In this document: positions 1 through 8,684 of the stretch, piece by piece | How positions within the stretch are numbered: the first letter of the stretch is position 1 | How the letters are laid out: each line of letters starts with the position of its first letter | Source of the DNA: CAZJRQ01 sp964548535 | Lineage (GTDB): Bacteria > Bacillota > Clostridia > Oscillospirales > Ruminococcaceae | Reading direction: 5' to 3' | Assembly (NCBI GenBank): GCA_964548535.1 | Contig: CAZJRQ010000011.1 | Location: 1 to 60,976, forward strand | DNA length: 60,976 bases | The notes under the pieces: model-generated | Database searches by the model: none | Told to the model about the DNA's origin: nothing | Seen by the model: only the letters and a program-made list of their open reading frames with translations | Position numbers and translations under genes: made by a program

Positions 1-37
1 TGAAATTTATTACAATAATTTGATTTATAAACACAAG

Positions 38-76
38 AAAAAGTCCCCCGATAATGGAGGTGCAACTTAGGGATTT
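38..76 (+). repeat. Left terminal inverted repeat of the element
   Basis: The 39-bp segment begins AAAAAGTCCCCCGA and ends CTTAGGGATTT. Its reverse complement recurs at 14605-14643 with no gaps. Both the outer 10 bases and the inner 11 bases are identical, and the mismatches cluster between them. This is the expected form of a recombinase-recognised end. Confidence 0.75.
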
Positions 77-123
77 ACGATAACAAGTAAATTTTGAGCG
101 ACACCTTCAAGCGATGAGAACAG

Positions 124-163
124 AAAAAGACCATGCAAGAGTAGAAAATACTCAAGCATGGTC
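124..163 (-). terminator. Bidirectional terminator after hsdR
   Basis: The hairpin has an 8-bp GACCATGC/GCATGGTC outer stem, an AA/AA internal loop, a 5-bp GAGTA/TACTC inner stem and a GAAAA loop. Read on the minus strand it is followed by TTTTT, so it ends the restriction operon. The plus strand also has a T run, so it can block transcription in both directions. Confidence 0.85.
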
Positions 164-183
164 ATTTTTATATATTTACAATT

Positions 184-3100
184 TTATGCTACTGCTCCAT
201 ATCGAGTATACACATATTCGTAAATCTGTTGGCGGTAACAAGAAATTGCCATTTCATCATAGCACTCTGGTAAATCCGCCCAAAGCGTATCACGAATTAA
301 ATTATCAATTTCTGCTTTCGTTTCCTGCTTATCTGTCCAATGGTCGAGTTCTGCGACCTTAGACTTAATCTTTTGTAATAACGTAGCAGCTACTTCTTTT
401 AACTTCTTAATATCGTTTTTGCTCAAATCATCTCTAAATAACATATCGTAAAGAGATAACTCTTCATCACTTGTAAAATTTTCACGAACATATCGTTGTT
501 CTTCCTGGTTCATTTGGTTTGCTAAATCCATCAAGTCCATAAAGGTTTTTTCAATATTAGCACGGTCTTGCTCACTATTATAGTTTGTGATGATTTGCTG
601 GTAACGCTCGTAATAATTAATTCGATTAGGATTAGAAAATAGCATCTTATCCAACTTCTGTTGAATGACCTCTTCCAAATCTTTCATGACAAGGTTTTTC
701 TTATGTACCTTTGCAAATTCCTTACGTAGTAAATCAAAGTCAATTGCGCTGATATCAAATCTACGAGGTTCTTCACGCACCATCATTGGCGCATGCTGTA
801 TTTCTACGTAATCTCTTATAATTTTGTTGATTTCAATCATAAGATCAGTAGTATTCGTATGCTTGCGTTTTTTTTGCAATTCAGAAAAGATTGCTACAAT
901 AGCATCATATTCTTTTCTGGTTTCCTTTGTAACATCATCTCGATCTGTGTATTTCATGAGACGAACAAGTTCTGTTGCATATGTACTAAAGGTCTTTTTA
1001 TCTTCTACAGTACCACAGACTGCATTGGCAGCCTCTTGTAAATAAGACAACTTCATAAAATCATAGGCGTCAATCAGTAGTTGCAGATCAAAGGCATTCT
1101 CCGACAAGAATGATTTTGATTTTGCTATTGTATCTATAATTCTTGCAATCAATTCATCTTTGTCAATAGTAGGATCTGTTCCACCATAGCCGCCAACATT
1201 AGCTGTATAGTCCGCAAGAGCTTTTCTCAGAGCCTTTACAATGCCAATATAATCAACTATCAGTCCGTTACTTTTACCTTCACTAACACGGTTTGCACGA
1301 GCAATGGTCTGCATCAAAGTATGAGCCTTTAATGGTTTATCTAAATATAGACAAGATAGACATTTTACATCAAAACCTGTGAGCCACATTGCACAGACAA
1401 AGACAACGCGAAGTGGATTTTTGGAATCTTTGAATTCCTTATCAAGCTCACGTTTTTCCATCTTTGCACGATGATATTTGATGTCTAAATCCCACTTCTT
1501 AAAAGTTTGGATTTCATTCTGCTCCTGGCTGATAACCACAGCCATTTCTGTTTCCTGCATCCACTTAAGTTTACGTTCCAGTTCAAGAGCCTCTTGCTGT
1601 GAAGCATTTTTTATATTTTCTTTTAGATTTTTTATTTCTTCTTTCCAGTATTCCTGCACATAGTTGTACATACGAACACAAGTCACCTTATTTAGGCAGA
1701 CAAACATTGCCTTACCACTTGTCCATAAATCAGAGTAATGATTTACGAAATCATGAGCAACGGATTTCAATCGTGGCTCAGCAGTAAGCAGATGAATTTC
1801 TTTAGCAAATTTCGCTTCCAGTTTATCCTGCTGGTCTACATCTAAATCTGCATTCTCGATAGCATCCAAAATCTTATCAGAAATCTCTGGATTGCGAAGT
1901 TCAAGAATTTTCTCACCACGGTTTTCATAATAAAGAGGAACAGTCGCACCATCTTCCACAGCACGTTTAAAATCATAAACCGAAACATATCCACCAAAGG
2001 TACGTGCAGTTATATTGTCACTGGATAATAGTGGAGTTCCTGTGAAACCAATACGAGCGGCAGTAGGTAGTAATTTCACCATATTATCGGCAAAGATACC
2101 ATACTGGCTACGATGTGCCTCATCAGACATAACGATGATGTCATGGTCAGGATAGATTGGTTCTTCATTTGGTTTATTGAATTTTTGTATCAAAGTGAAG
2201 ATAAAGCTTGGATTACCGTGTAATTTGCGTACCAAATCATCGCCACTTGAAGCAATAAATTGTGATGCTTTGATATTTTTACCAAGCAGACCACAATTCT
2301 CAAAGGTATTGCTAATCTGTGAGTTCAATTCTTCACGGTCTGTCAGCACAACGAAAGTCGGAGAACCCTCAAACTTCCTGCGTATCTTCTGTGCGAGGAA
2401 TACCATAGAATAGCTTTTACCGGAACCTTGTGTATGCCAGAATACACCTAATTTACCATCATTCAGCTTCCTCGCTGCATAGGCTTTCATTGCTTCGTTT
2501 ACACCGAGATATTGATGATTACGTGCAAGTATCTTAGCAGTATATCCGTTTGAATGGTCAAAAAGTATAAAGTTCTCAAACAAATCAAGGAAGTTTTCTT
2601 TTTTACAAATACCACGAAGCATTGTTTCGAGCGCCACACTTCCTTGATCTTCCTCTTCCAGACGCTTCCATTCGTGGAAGAATTCATACTTACTGCCAAG
2701 CGTACCAACCTTTGCCTCTGTTCCGTTAGAAAGCATCAAAAATGCATTATAGTAGAACAAGTGAGAAATGGTGTCTTGATAGTCGGTATAATTATCATCA
2801 TAGGCATTCTGTACATCCACAGTATTTTTCTTCAGTTCCACAAAGAGTAGTGGAATACCATTTACAAAACCAACAATATCAGTACGACGTCTATAAAGGT
2901 CTCCATGAATTTTCAATTCCTTAATGGCAAGAAAATGATTATTGCTCGGATTATGAAAATCAATAACAGTCGCTTTCTTGGTTTCGTTCTGACCATTTGG
3001 CTTTTTTACTGTAACAGGAATACCGTCACGAATAAGAAAATACTTTTCCTCATTTACCTGCAATAGAGAAGATGTAGAGAGCCTATTTTCCAATGTGTTC

Positions 3101-3327
3101 TGTGCTTCTAACATCTGTTTGTCATTGATCCACGGATTCAGCTTTTTTAGTGCCTCTTTAAAGTAACGGACAAGTAGTATTTCATGATAACTGGTTCTTC
3201 CAAAGGAACCGTCTTTACCTAACACTTCTGTATTATAAGCAAATTCAACTTCCCAGCCCAACTCATTATGGAGCAAATTACCGGCACTTTCCTGTACAAG
3301 TATATTTTCGGAATAATCATAACTCAT
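184..3327 (-). CDS. hsdR: Type I restriction endonuclease, R subunit
   Basis: This 1047-residue protein is the motor and nuclease subunit of a type I restriction-modification complex. It translocates and cleaves DNA that lacks the methylation mark. The N-terminal nuclease domain has D150 and the ELKK motif at 164-167. The helicase core shows Walker A GSGKS at 301-305, a DEAH box (SDEAHRS), motif III GFTGTP and motif VI QTIARANR. Length and domain order are normal for HsdR. The start (RBS AGGAGG) overlaps the last codons of the Fic/Doc gene by 11 bases, which implies translational coupling. It is the last gene of the hsdM-hsdS operon. Confidence 0.97.
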   Translation of the reverse strand: MSYDYSENILVQESAGNLLHNELGWEVEFAYNTEVLGKDGSFGRTSYHEILLVRYFKEALKKLNPWINDKQMLEAQNTLENRLSTSSLLQVNEEKYFLIRDGIPVTVKKPNGQNETKKATVIDFHNPSNNHFLAIKELKIHGDLYRRRTDIVGFVNGIPLLFVELKKNTVDVQNAYDDNYTDYQDTISHLFYYNAFLMLSNGTEAKVGTLGSKYEFFHEWKRLEEEDQGSVALETMLRGICKKENFLDLFENFILFDHSNGYTAKILARNHQYLGVNEAMKAYAARKLNDGKLGVFWHTQGSGKSYSMVFLAQKIRRKFEGSPTFVVLTDREELNSQISNTFENCGLLGKNIKASQFIASSGDDLVRKLHGNPSFIFTLIQKFNKPNEEPIYPDHDIIVMSDEAHRSQYGIFADNMVKLLPTAARIGFTGTPLLSSDNITARTFGGYVSVYDFKRAVEDGATVPLYYENRGEKILELRNPEISDKILDAIENADLDVDQQDKLEAKFAKEIHLLTAEPRLKSVAHDFVNHYSDLWTSGKAMFVCLNKVTCVRMYNYVQEYWKEEIKNLKENIKNASQQEALELERKLKWMQETEMAVVISQEQNEIQTFKKWDLDIKYHRAKMEKRELDKEFKDSKNPLRVVFVCAMWLTGFDVKCLSCLYLDKPLKAHTLMQTIARANRVSEGKSNGLIVDYIGIVKALRKALADYTANVGGYGGTDPTIDKDELIARIIDTIAKSKSFLSENAFDLQLLIDAYDFMKLSYLQEAANAVCGTVEDKKTFSTYATELVRLMKYTDRDDVTKETRKEYDAIVAIFSELQKKRKHTNTTDLMIEINKIIRDYVEIQHAPMMVREEPRRFDISAIDFDLLRKEFAKVHKKNLVMKDLEEVIQQKLDKMLFSNPNRINYYERYQQIITNYNSEQDRANIEKTFMDLMDLANQMNQEEQRYVRENFTSDEELSLYDMLFRDDLSKNDIKKLKEVAATLLQKIKSKVAELDHWTDKQETKAEIDNLIRDTLWADLPECYDEMAISCYRQQIYEYVYTRYGAVA

Positions 3328-3781
3328 TTGTCAGCACCTCCTGGTCAATAGCATTCAAAATTTCCAATTTCAATTCTTCATCACGTTCGTATGTTCCATC
3401 CATAATAGTTATCATGATTTTATGAAGAAGTTCTTTTCCTATCTTGCCAACAGCTACATGATAGCTAATATTTTCAGTGATGGACATAAAGTTTTTTGCA
3501 ACTCCCATATATCCATTAAATAGTAAAAATTGTGTCGATAACGTTATCGCTAATCTTTTATTTCCATCAGCAAAACAGTGAAATTCACAAGTACAAAAAA
3601 ACAGATGCGTTAGCTTATCAACAAAGGCCGGATAGTAATCATCATTTTGAATATGTTGTAAAACACTGTCTAATTTTCCGGCATCCAATGGTTCATATGT
3701 ACCACCACCGCTATATTTTATTGTTTTTTCATGTATAGCCTCTGCTTGTTTAAGCGTCAAATAAATGATTCCATCCTCCAT
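3317..3781 (-). CDS. Fic/Doc family protein
   Basis: This 154-residue protein carries the signature HCFADGNKR. It matches the Doc form of the Fic motif (HxFxDGNKR), whose histidine is catalytic. Family members transfer AMP, phosphate or other groups from nucleotides to protein targets; Doc of phage P1 phosphorylates elongation factor Tu. It is encoded between the DNA-binding protein gene and hsdR with near-zero spacing, so it is expressed with the restriction enzyme. It could be a toxin whose partner is the preceding DNA-binding protein, or a modifier of the R-M subunits. Which of these is right cannot be told from sequence. Confidence 0.88.
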   Translation of the reverse strand: MEDGIIYLTLKQAEAIHEKTIKYSGGGTYEPLDAGKLDSVLQHIQNDDYYPAFVDKLTHLFFCTCEFHCFADGNKRLAITLSTQFLLFNGYMGVAKNFMSITENISYHVAVGKIGKELLHKIMITIMDGTYERDEELKLEILNAIDQEVLTNEL

Positions 3782-4801
3782 TTAATCACGCTCCTTTAAT
3801 CTCCTGAGAACTTCCTGATTTTCCTGCATCAAACGTTCTAATTCGTCTCCAGCAGCACCAAGAAATTTCTGGTAGTCATCTTTATCAAGTGGCTGAATAT
3901 ATTCCGACAATTGGTAATGGAATGCATCTCTTAGTGCCATATCACGGCTTGCCATTTTAACTCGGCCTCGTTGGATGAGTGGTTTCCATAATGCCATATT
4001 TTCAAACCTGTGAAATAATTCTTCTGTATCAGCTTGTGATAAAACATGACCAACTCGTTCATATTCTTGTTTAATAGCATCAGCTAACCCACTTTCATAA
4101 GCGGCAATAATATCTAGAATTTCACTATAAAAAGTATCTCGAACTTTATCACTAGCTTTCAAATCTAGAATTTTTTTATATTCTTTTGCCTTTTCCTTGA
4201 ATATACTAACATAAATCATATCTGTGAAATGTGCATATTTATAGCGGTTATCCTCCACATGTTTTTTTAGTGCATCTGTAAACTGCCTTCTATAATTATC
4301 TTCTTGTAATGAGGAGAATATAAAATCTTTATCTCTTTGATTGATATATTTTGTTCCACCACCGGTTTTGCGATTGATGATATCTATTACAATATCGAGC
4401 ATCAACTGACGTAATGATCTCGCTTTGTCACTTTCAGATAAAAGCATTGCCGTATTCAAAAATGAACGGAAATCAAATACGCTGATTGAACGAATTTTGC
4501 GAGCGACATTTATGTCGGTCGCAAAAGCAGCATTGTATGCTTCTATGAACTCTGTCAGTTTTTTTCCTTTTAGCAATTCAAATCCATTTGCTGATAATTC
4601 ATCAGAATAATTGCTTATATATCTTTCGATTGTCCTGACATCTACTTGAAAATAATCAGCAACCATGTCTTTTGTCAAATAATATTTTTCATTCCAAAAA
4701 ACAGTTTTTATGTTTGATGTTTTTTGAATCTCTTCTACGGCAATCTCATTGTTCAAAATATTCTGCCTATCCAATCTGGAATTTATTAGATTCTTTTCCA
4801 T
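3782..4801 (-). CDS. Putative DNA-binding protein associated with Fic/Doc
   Basis: This 339-residue protein has no catalytic motif that I recognise. The N-terminal third includes a likely helix-turn-helix (around YLTKDMVADYFQVDVRTIE) of the kind seen in RhuM-like proteins found beside type I R-M genes. The rest is helical and charged, ending in a Glu/Arg-rich tail. The second ATG is chosen as start because the GGAGGT ribosome binding site abuts the first one. The start lies 2 bases after the hsdS stop and the stop abuts the Fic/Doc start, so it is an operon member. It may be the antitoxin or targeting partner of the Fic/Doc protein. That role is an inference from position only. Confidence 0.7.
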   Translation of the reverse strand: MEKNLINSRLDRQNILNNEIAVEEIQKTSNIKTVFWNEKYYLTKDMVADYFQVDVRTIERYISNYSDELSANGFELLKGKKLTEFIEAYNAAFATDINVARKIRSISVFDFRSFLNTAMLLSESDKARSLRQLMLDIVIDIINRKTGGGTKYINQRDKDFIFSSLQEDNYRRQFTDALKKHVEDNRYKYAHFTDMIYVSIFKEKAKEYKKILDLKASDKVRDTFYSEILDIIAAYESGLADAIKQEYERVGHVLSQADTEELFHRFENMALWKPLIQRGRVKMASRDMALRDAFHYQLSEYIQPLDKDDYQKFLGAAGDELERLMQENQEVLRRLKERD

Positions 4802-4803
4802 AA

Positions 4804-5976
4804 TCATACCTCCAATTCGCCACTCATTAGTTTAGGTAGTAAGCGGTCACGAGCTTGCTGTGCATATTGCACTGCTTCAGAAATTGCTAATATTTTTTTT
4901 AAGATTGGTAAACAAAAATCATAGTAATCACTCACTAATTCTTCTGTAGGATACAACACCTTGATATTGCTAAATTTAGTTTTATTAACATTAGTCATTG
5001 TTGCGCCATTACTGCCAACGCCATCCAATAAAGCCTTTATGCGTTTCATTGATTCATAGAAGAAATATAAATCTTTTTCTTCGTTCAATATAACGGAGTT
5101 TATCTGCTGATTTGTTTGGCAAACTTCTGTAGCAATATTTACAAGTCCAACTGTAGCAATACACGAAACAATCACAGTATTCTTAGGTAGATATTTACCT
5201 TTTTGGGTATCAGCACCTGTCTTAGTCAAAGCCTTTTCTGTTTTTAAAGGAAATACTTTTCCATGCATATCCGGTATTGTAACAAACGGAATGTTACCAC
5301 CATAATATTCCGTTTTTGCTGTAGAAGGTGTTTTCCCTGTAATAACTTCACCGAAATCACTTACGCATCGTTCAATCCATCCCTCCGGCACACCATCAAC
5401 AATCTCTGTGTCCTCATATCCAGGAAAGTGCAAATCCACAAACCATTCTTTGTAAAGTCTTTGCGCAGCCTCTTCAAGCAGTTTAATTTGCTTTTGGTTG
5501 TTTTCGATTAGATTGTCATAAGCAGACAAAACATTCGCTACTTTCTTTTGAACTATAATATCTGGAAAATCAATATCTATTCTTGTAAATACATCATTAT
5601 TTACACGCTGACGGCCAGTAGCTCCGACCATTGATTTAATCATGCTTTCTCGTACATAAGCAGTTTGCATAAGATAATACAAATATTGATTATCCACACT
5701 GTCATCTTTTGGACGAAATACAAGATACTCTGTTGAGCCAAACCCTTTACCTATTCCACGACAATAAAATCCCTTGCCATTTTGTAGACACGGTGTAATT
5801 CTTGCAACAACAGTATCACCGTCTTCAAATTTCACACCAGAAGTAAAAGGTTTATTATCAATTAAAGAAGGCTCTCTATTATAGAACCCTACATTCGCCA
5901 TTTCTACAAATGGATAAACTTTCCCTTTTTCTAAGCTGATTTTTGGATTCACTTCAATTTTTTCAAGAAAACTCAT
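4804..5976 (-). CDS. hsdS: Type I restriction-modification specificity subunit
   Basis: This 390-residue protein sets the DNA target of the type I complex. It shows two target-recognition domains, at about 1-135 and 200-345. Each is followed by a helical spacer: the first contains NLIENNQKQIKLLEEAAQ at about 150-165, and the C-terminal one ends ARDRLLPKLMSGELEV. The half-repeat layout is typical of HsdS. Its ATG overlaps the TGA of hsdM (ATGA), so the two are translationally coupled. No duplicate hsdS fragment or inverted repeat that would suggest phase variation is seen nearby. Confidence 0.95.
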   Translation of the reverse strand: MSFLEKIEVNPKISLEKGKVYPFVEMANVGFYNREPSLIDNKPFTSGVKFEDGDTVVARITPCLQNGKGFYCRGIGKGFGSTEYLVFRPKDDSVDNQYLYYLMQTAYVRESMIKSMVGATGRQRVNNDVFTRIDIDFPDIIVQKKVANVLSAYDNLIENNQKQIKLLEEAAQRLYKEWFVDLHFPGYEDTEIVDGVPEGWIERCVSDFGEVITGKTPSTAKTEYYGGNIPFVTIPDMHGKVFPLKTEKALTKTGADTQKGKYLPKNTVIVSCIATVGLVNIATEVCQTNQQINSVILNEEKDLYFFYESMKRIKALLDGVGSNGATMTNVNKTKFSNIKVLYPTEELVSDYYDFCLPILKKILAISEAVQYAQQARDRLLPKLMSGELEV

Positions 5977-7841
5977 AGCCCCATCTCCTTCATATTCTGT
6001 GAGATAGTATCCATCAAGTCATTAGATTCAGCTTGTAGTGAAAGTAGTTCACGATGAATTTCCGCCATGCGTTCTTCAAAATCAACGCCATCATCTTCGA
6101 CAGGTGCAATGCCGACATATGCGCCCGGAGTAAGTGACCAGCTTTTTTCCTCTATTTCTTCCCGTGTGGCAACTTTACAAAGACCAAGAACATCATCATA
6201 TACACCATCACCAAATTTTTCATAAAGCCAATTTGCCTCTTTTACCGTTGTGAGTATTTCTTCAAGCCATGCTAAATACTCATCCCATTTAGTTTGCTCT
6301 GTTTTCTTTTTCTGTCTATCCAAATTTTCTACGCATTCTTTCGCATATTTGCGTTTCGCCACAATATGCTCTTTCATCGAATGTGAAAGGGTAGCAAAAT
6401 CATTATAATGAAACAGTATATCATCCAGTTCTTTATCTGCGGATTCCGTGGCATATCCTTGAATCACATTTTTATACTGCGACAGCAGGTCATTATATTT
6501 CTCAGTTTCACCACGATATAGCCATACAATGGCATTCAGATTTTTCATTTGCCATTCTGACCACTCGTTAAGAGTACGGTCAATTATTGTGTAATAATTT
6601 CTCGCATCAATGAAAAGCACTTTATTCTTAATTCCTTCAGTTTTCCCTTTATCAAAGAACCAAAGGGAGCAAGGTAGACTCTTTGTATAGAAGAAGTTGT
6701 TGCTAACACTAATCATTGCATCCACATGACCGGTTTTTACAAGGCTTTCACGAATGTCTTTATCCTTGCCCTGACTATCTGTTGCGGATGAAGCCATAAC
6801 AAAGCCAGCACGACCATGCTCGTTTAAGTAGCTGTAGAAATACGAAATCCAAAGATAGTTTCCATTACCGATTTCTTTATTCTTATTAACACTCGGCATA
6901 CCAAAAGGAAGTCTGTGCGCATTTTCAGCAGACTCAGCTTTCACCTTGTCTACATTGAAAGGTGGATTTGCCATGACATAATCACAGCAACCATCCAAAT
7001 TATGAGCATCGTGATAAAAACTATTTGCTTCGTCACCTGATTTAATTACTCCGGTAAGTCCATGAACAGCCATATTCATCAAACAAAGTTGTGCGTTGTA
7101 TTCTACTTTTTCCTGTCCGTAGAAGGTCATCGCACTGTTTGCATTCATTCCAGATTCATTCACAAAATCACCACTTTGAATGAACATACCACCTGAACCG
7201 CACGCAGGATCTAATAGAACTCCGCTCTTTGGCTCGATAATATTAACAATCATCTTTACAAGTGATTTCGGTGTAAAGAACACGCCATCATCAGATGCAA
7301 TATTCTTTGCAAATTTATTTAGGAAATACTCATAAATACGACCAACGACATCTCCCCCGACTTCATCAATGGCACTGTTGTTAAAAATGCGAAGAAGTTC
7401 TGATAATATTTCATCAGAAAAATCTGTATAGCTATTTGGAAGAACTCCTGTAAGCTGTTCGCTCTGATCTTCGATCAACTGCATCGCATTATTTACAACT
7501 TCACCAAGGCTAGTCATTTCGTGACCGTCTTTATTCTTAAGTTTGGCAGCTTTGATATCCTCTGGCAAATTTAACAGGTAGTCATATTGTGCCTCTTTCG
7601 GAAGAAAGAGTGCGCTCTTAGCTGCAAAGTCACTTGCTTCAACAGGAATAACTCTGCCAGCACGGGAAGGTCTATCCTTCAAAATTTCTATTTCAACCAT
7701 TTTATATCTACTGTAGGCATATCTTAAGAAGATAAGTCCTAACACAGGCATACAGTATTGATTAGAAGTAAGTTTAGAGCCCGCTCTTAATAAATCGGCA
7801 GATTCCCATAGTTCAGCCTCTAGTTTTCTTATGTTAATCAT
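5973..7841 (-). CDS. hsdM: Type I restriction-modification DNA methyltransferase
   Basis: This 622-residue N6-adenine methyltransferase subunit protects host DNA and forms the HsdM2S core. The SAM-binding motif I is DPACGSGGMF and the catalytic motif IV is NPPFN. An N-terminal helical domain precedes them and a long C-terminal coiled region follows. Its start lies 8 bases inside the end of the upstream repressor gene, with a GGAGG ribosome binding site 9 bases before the ATG. Transcription therefore appears to begin at the repressor and run repressor-hsdM-hsdS-DNA-binding protein-Fic-hsdR. Confidence 0.97.
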   Translation of the reverse strand: MINIRKLEAELWESADLLRAGSKLTSNQYCMPVLGLIFLRYAYSRYKMVEIEILKDRPSRAGRVIPVEASDFAAKSALFLPKEAQYDYLLNLPEDIKAAKLKNKDGHEMTSLGEVVNNAMQLIEDQSEQLTGVLPNSYTDFSDEILSELLRIFNNSAIDEVGGDVVGRIYEYFLNKFAKNIASDDGVFFTPKSLVKMIVNIIEPKSGVLLDPACGSGGMFIQSGDFVNESGMNANSAMTFYGQEKVEYNAQLCLMNMAVHGLTGVIKSGDEANSFYHDAHNLDGCCDYVMANPPFNVDKVKAESAENAHRLPFGMPSVNKNKEIGNGNYLWISYFYSYLNEHGRAGFVMASSATDSQGKDKDIRESLVKTGHVDAMISVSNNFFYTKSLPCSLWFFDKGKTEGIKNKVLFIDARNYYTIIDRTLNEWSEWQMKNLNAIVWLYRGETEKYNDLLSQYKNVIQGYATESADKELDDILFHYNDFATLSHSMKEHIVAKRKYAKECVENLDRQKKKTEQTKWDEYLAWLEEILTTVKEANWLYEKFGDGVYDDVLGLCKVATREEIEEKSWSLTPGAYVGIAPVEDDGVDFEERMAEIHRELLSLQAESNDLMDTISQNMKEMGL

Positions 7842-8073
7842 CTTTCTTATCCTCCGTCTTATAGTTCAGCCATGCATCTTCGATACTAGAAAAATCAATA
7901 TCATGTGCTTGGCAGTATTTCTTAATGCTTTTCATTGCAGCAAGATTTGGTTTTGCTTTTGCACCTTCCCAACGATTTACCGTTGAAAAGGCTACACCAA
8001 TTTCTTTTGCAAATTCATTCTGCGACAGAAAAGAGCGTTGCCTTATTTTCTTAATTTCCTCTGGAAAATTCAT
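7834..8073 (-). CDS. XRE/Cro-CI family repressor of the R-M operon
   Basis: This 79-residue protein consists almost entirely of one helix-turn-helix domain (RSFLSQNEFAKEIGVAFSTV, then NRWE). The start at 8073 is chosen over an upstream in-frame ATG because AAAGGAG sits 7 bases before it. It is the first gene of the R-M operon and overlaps hsdM by 8 bases. By analogy with controller proteins, it could time restriction against methylation or repress the divergent primase gene. Sequences resembling TGCAAAT flank its own promoter and are candidate operators. Confidence 0.88.
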   Translation of the reverse strand: MNFPEEIKKIRQRSFLSQNEFAKEIGVAFSTVNRWEGAKAKPNLAAMKSIKKYCQAHDIDFSSIEDAWLNYKTEDKKDD

Positions 8074-8114
8074 CTCGTATCTCCTTTGCAAATGCATATC
8101 AACAATATAGCGTA

Positions 8115-8143
8115 ATTATAGCATATTTGCATTGTGCTTACAA
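8115..8143 (-). promoter_or_regulatory. Promoter of the repressor/R-M operon
   Basis: On the minus strand TTGTAA is followed after 17 bases by TATAAT. The region between this promoter and the repressor start contains ATATGCATTTGCA. That sequence is an approximate inverted match to TGCAAATATGC in the spacer, as expected for an autoregulatory operator. Confidence 0.65.
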
Positions 8144-8684
8144 TCACTTCAAAGCATTGTTTACAAAATATCTTATTTTTCGTCCTCTGAGATTTCTCAG
8201 GGGATATTTTTTGCATTGAGGTTAAAAAACTGGTTTTTTTCTTCGCCTGTGACTTAAGGGGTTCGATTGATTAATATTTTTCGTTTATGAATAGAAGAAT
8301 TTTTCTAAAACGTCCTTTTTCATGTTTTCTCAAGGCTATTAGGTATAAGGAAAAGTATTTCTGAAAGTTGGTTCTTAAACACAGTGCAGATGTCCTTTTA
8401 CTATCAAAGGAAAAATAATTCCGTGATTTTACTCTCGAACTGTCCTTTGGAAGATAGAGAGGGATATATAGTTTCTTCAAAACCCGGAATAAGCAATATT
8501 AATCTCCCTTAGTAAATTAGGAAGTAAAAATACTTCAGCTCAAATTGCCAGTTAATCTCCAGTGGAAAAGTGTAAGAAATATTTTTTAAAATTGGGAGTT
8601 TTGCCTTTTTCCAATACATAGCTGTCAGAAGAAGCATGACTTTACAAACTGGCTACGCATAAAACAGAAGGAGGAAAAAGAAAA
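8144..8684. other. Long non-coding interval upstream of the primase
   Basis: No credible gene is seen between the repressor promoter and the primase. The interval holds a hairpin (CCTCTGAGA/TCTCAGGGG, 8184-8203) followed by ATATTTTTT, which looks like a terminator or attenuator on the plus strand. It also holds three spaced copies of a GTCCTTT word near 8310, 8391 and 8442, one within an inverted pair with AAAGGA. An origin used by the primase, or a regulatory leader, would fit. Nothing decisive is visible. Confidence 0.4.
8184..8211 (+). terminator. Terminator-like hairpin
   Basis: A 9-bp stem CCTCTGAGA/TCTCAGGGG, with one G-T pair, closes on a two-base loop. It is followed by ATATTTTTT on the plus strand. 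No plus-strand gene lies upstream within the element, so it may attenuate a leader transcript of the primase gene. Confidence 0.55.

Noticed and set aside
8271..8480. 69-codon minus-strand frame in the primase upstream region
   Set aside because: It lacks a ribosome binding site and any family pattern, and it contains the repeated GTCCTTT words. It is treated as non-coding.
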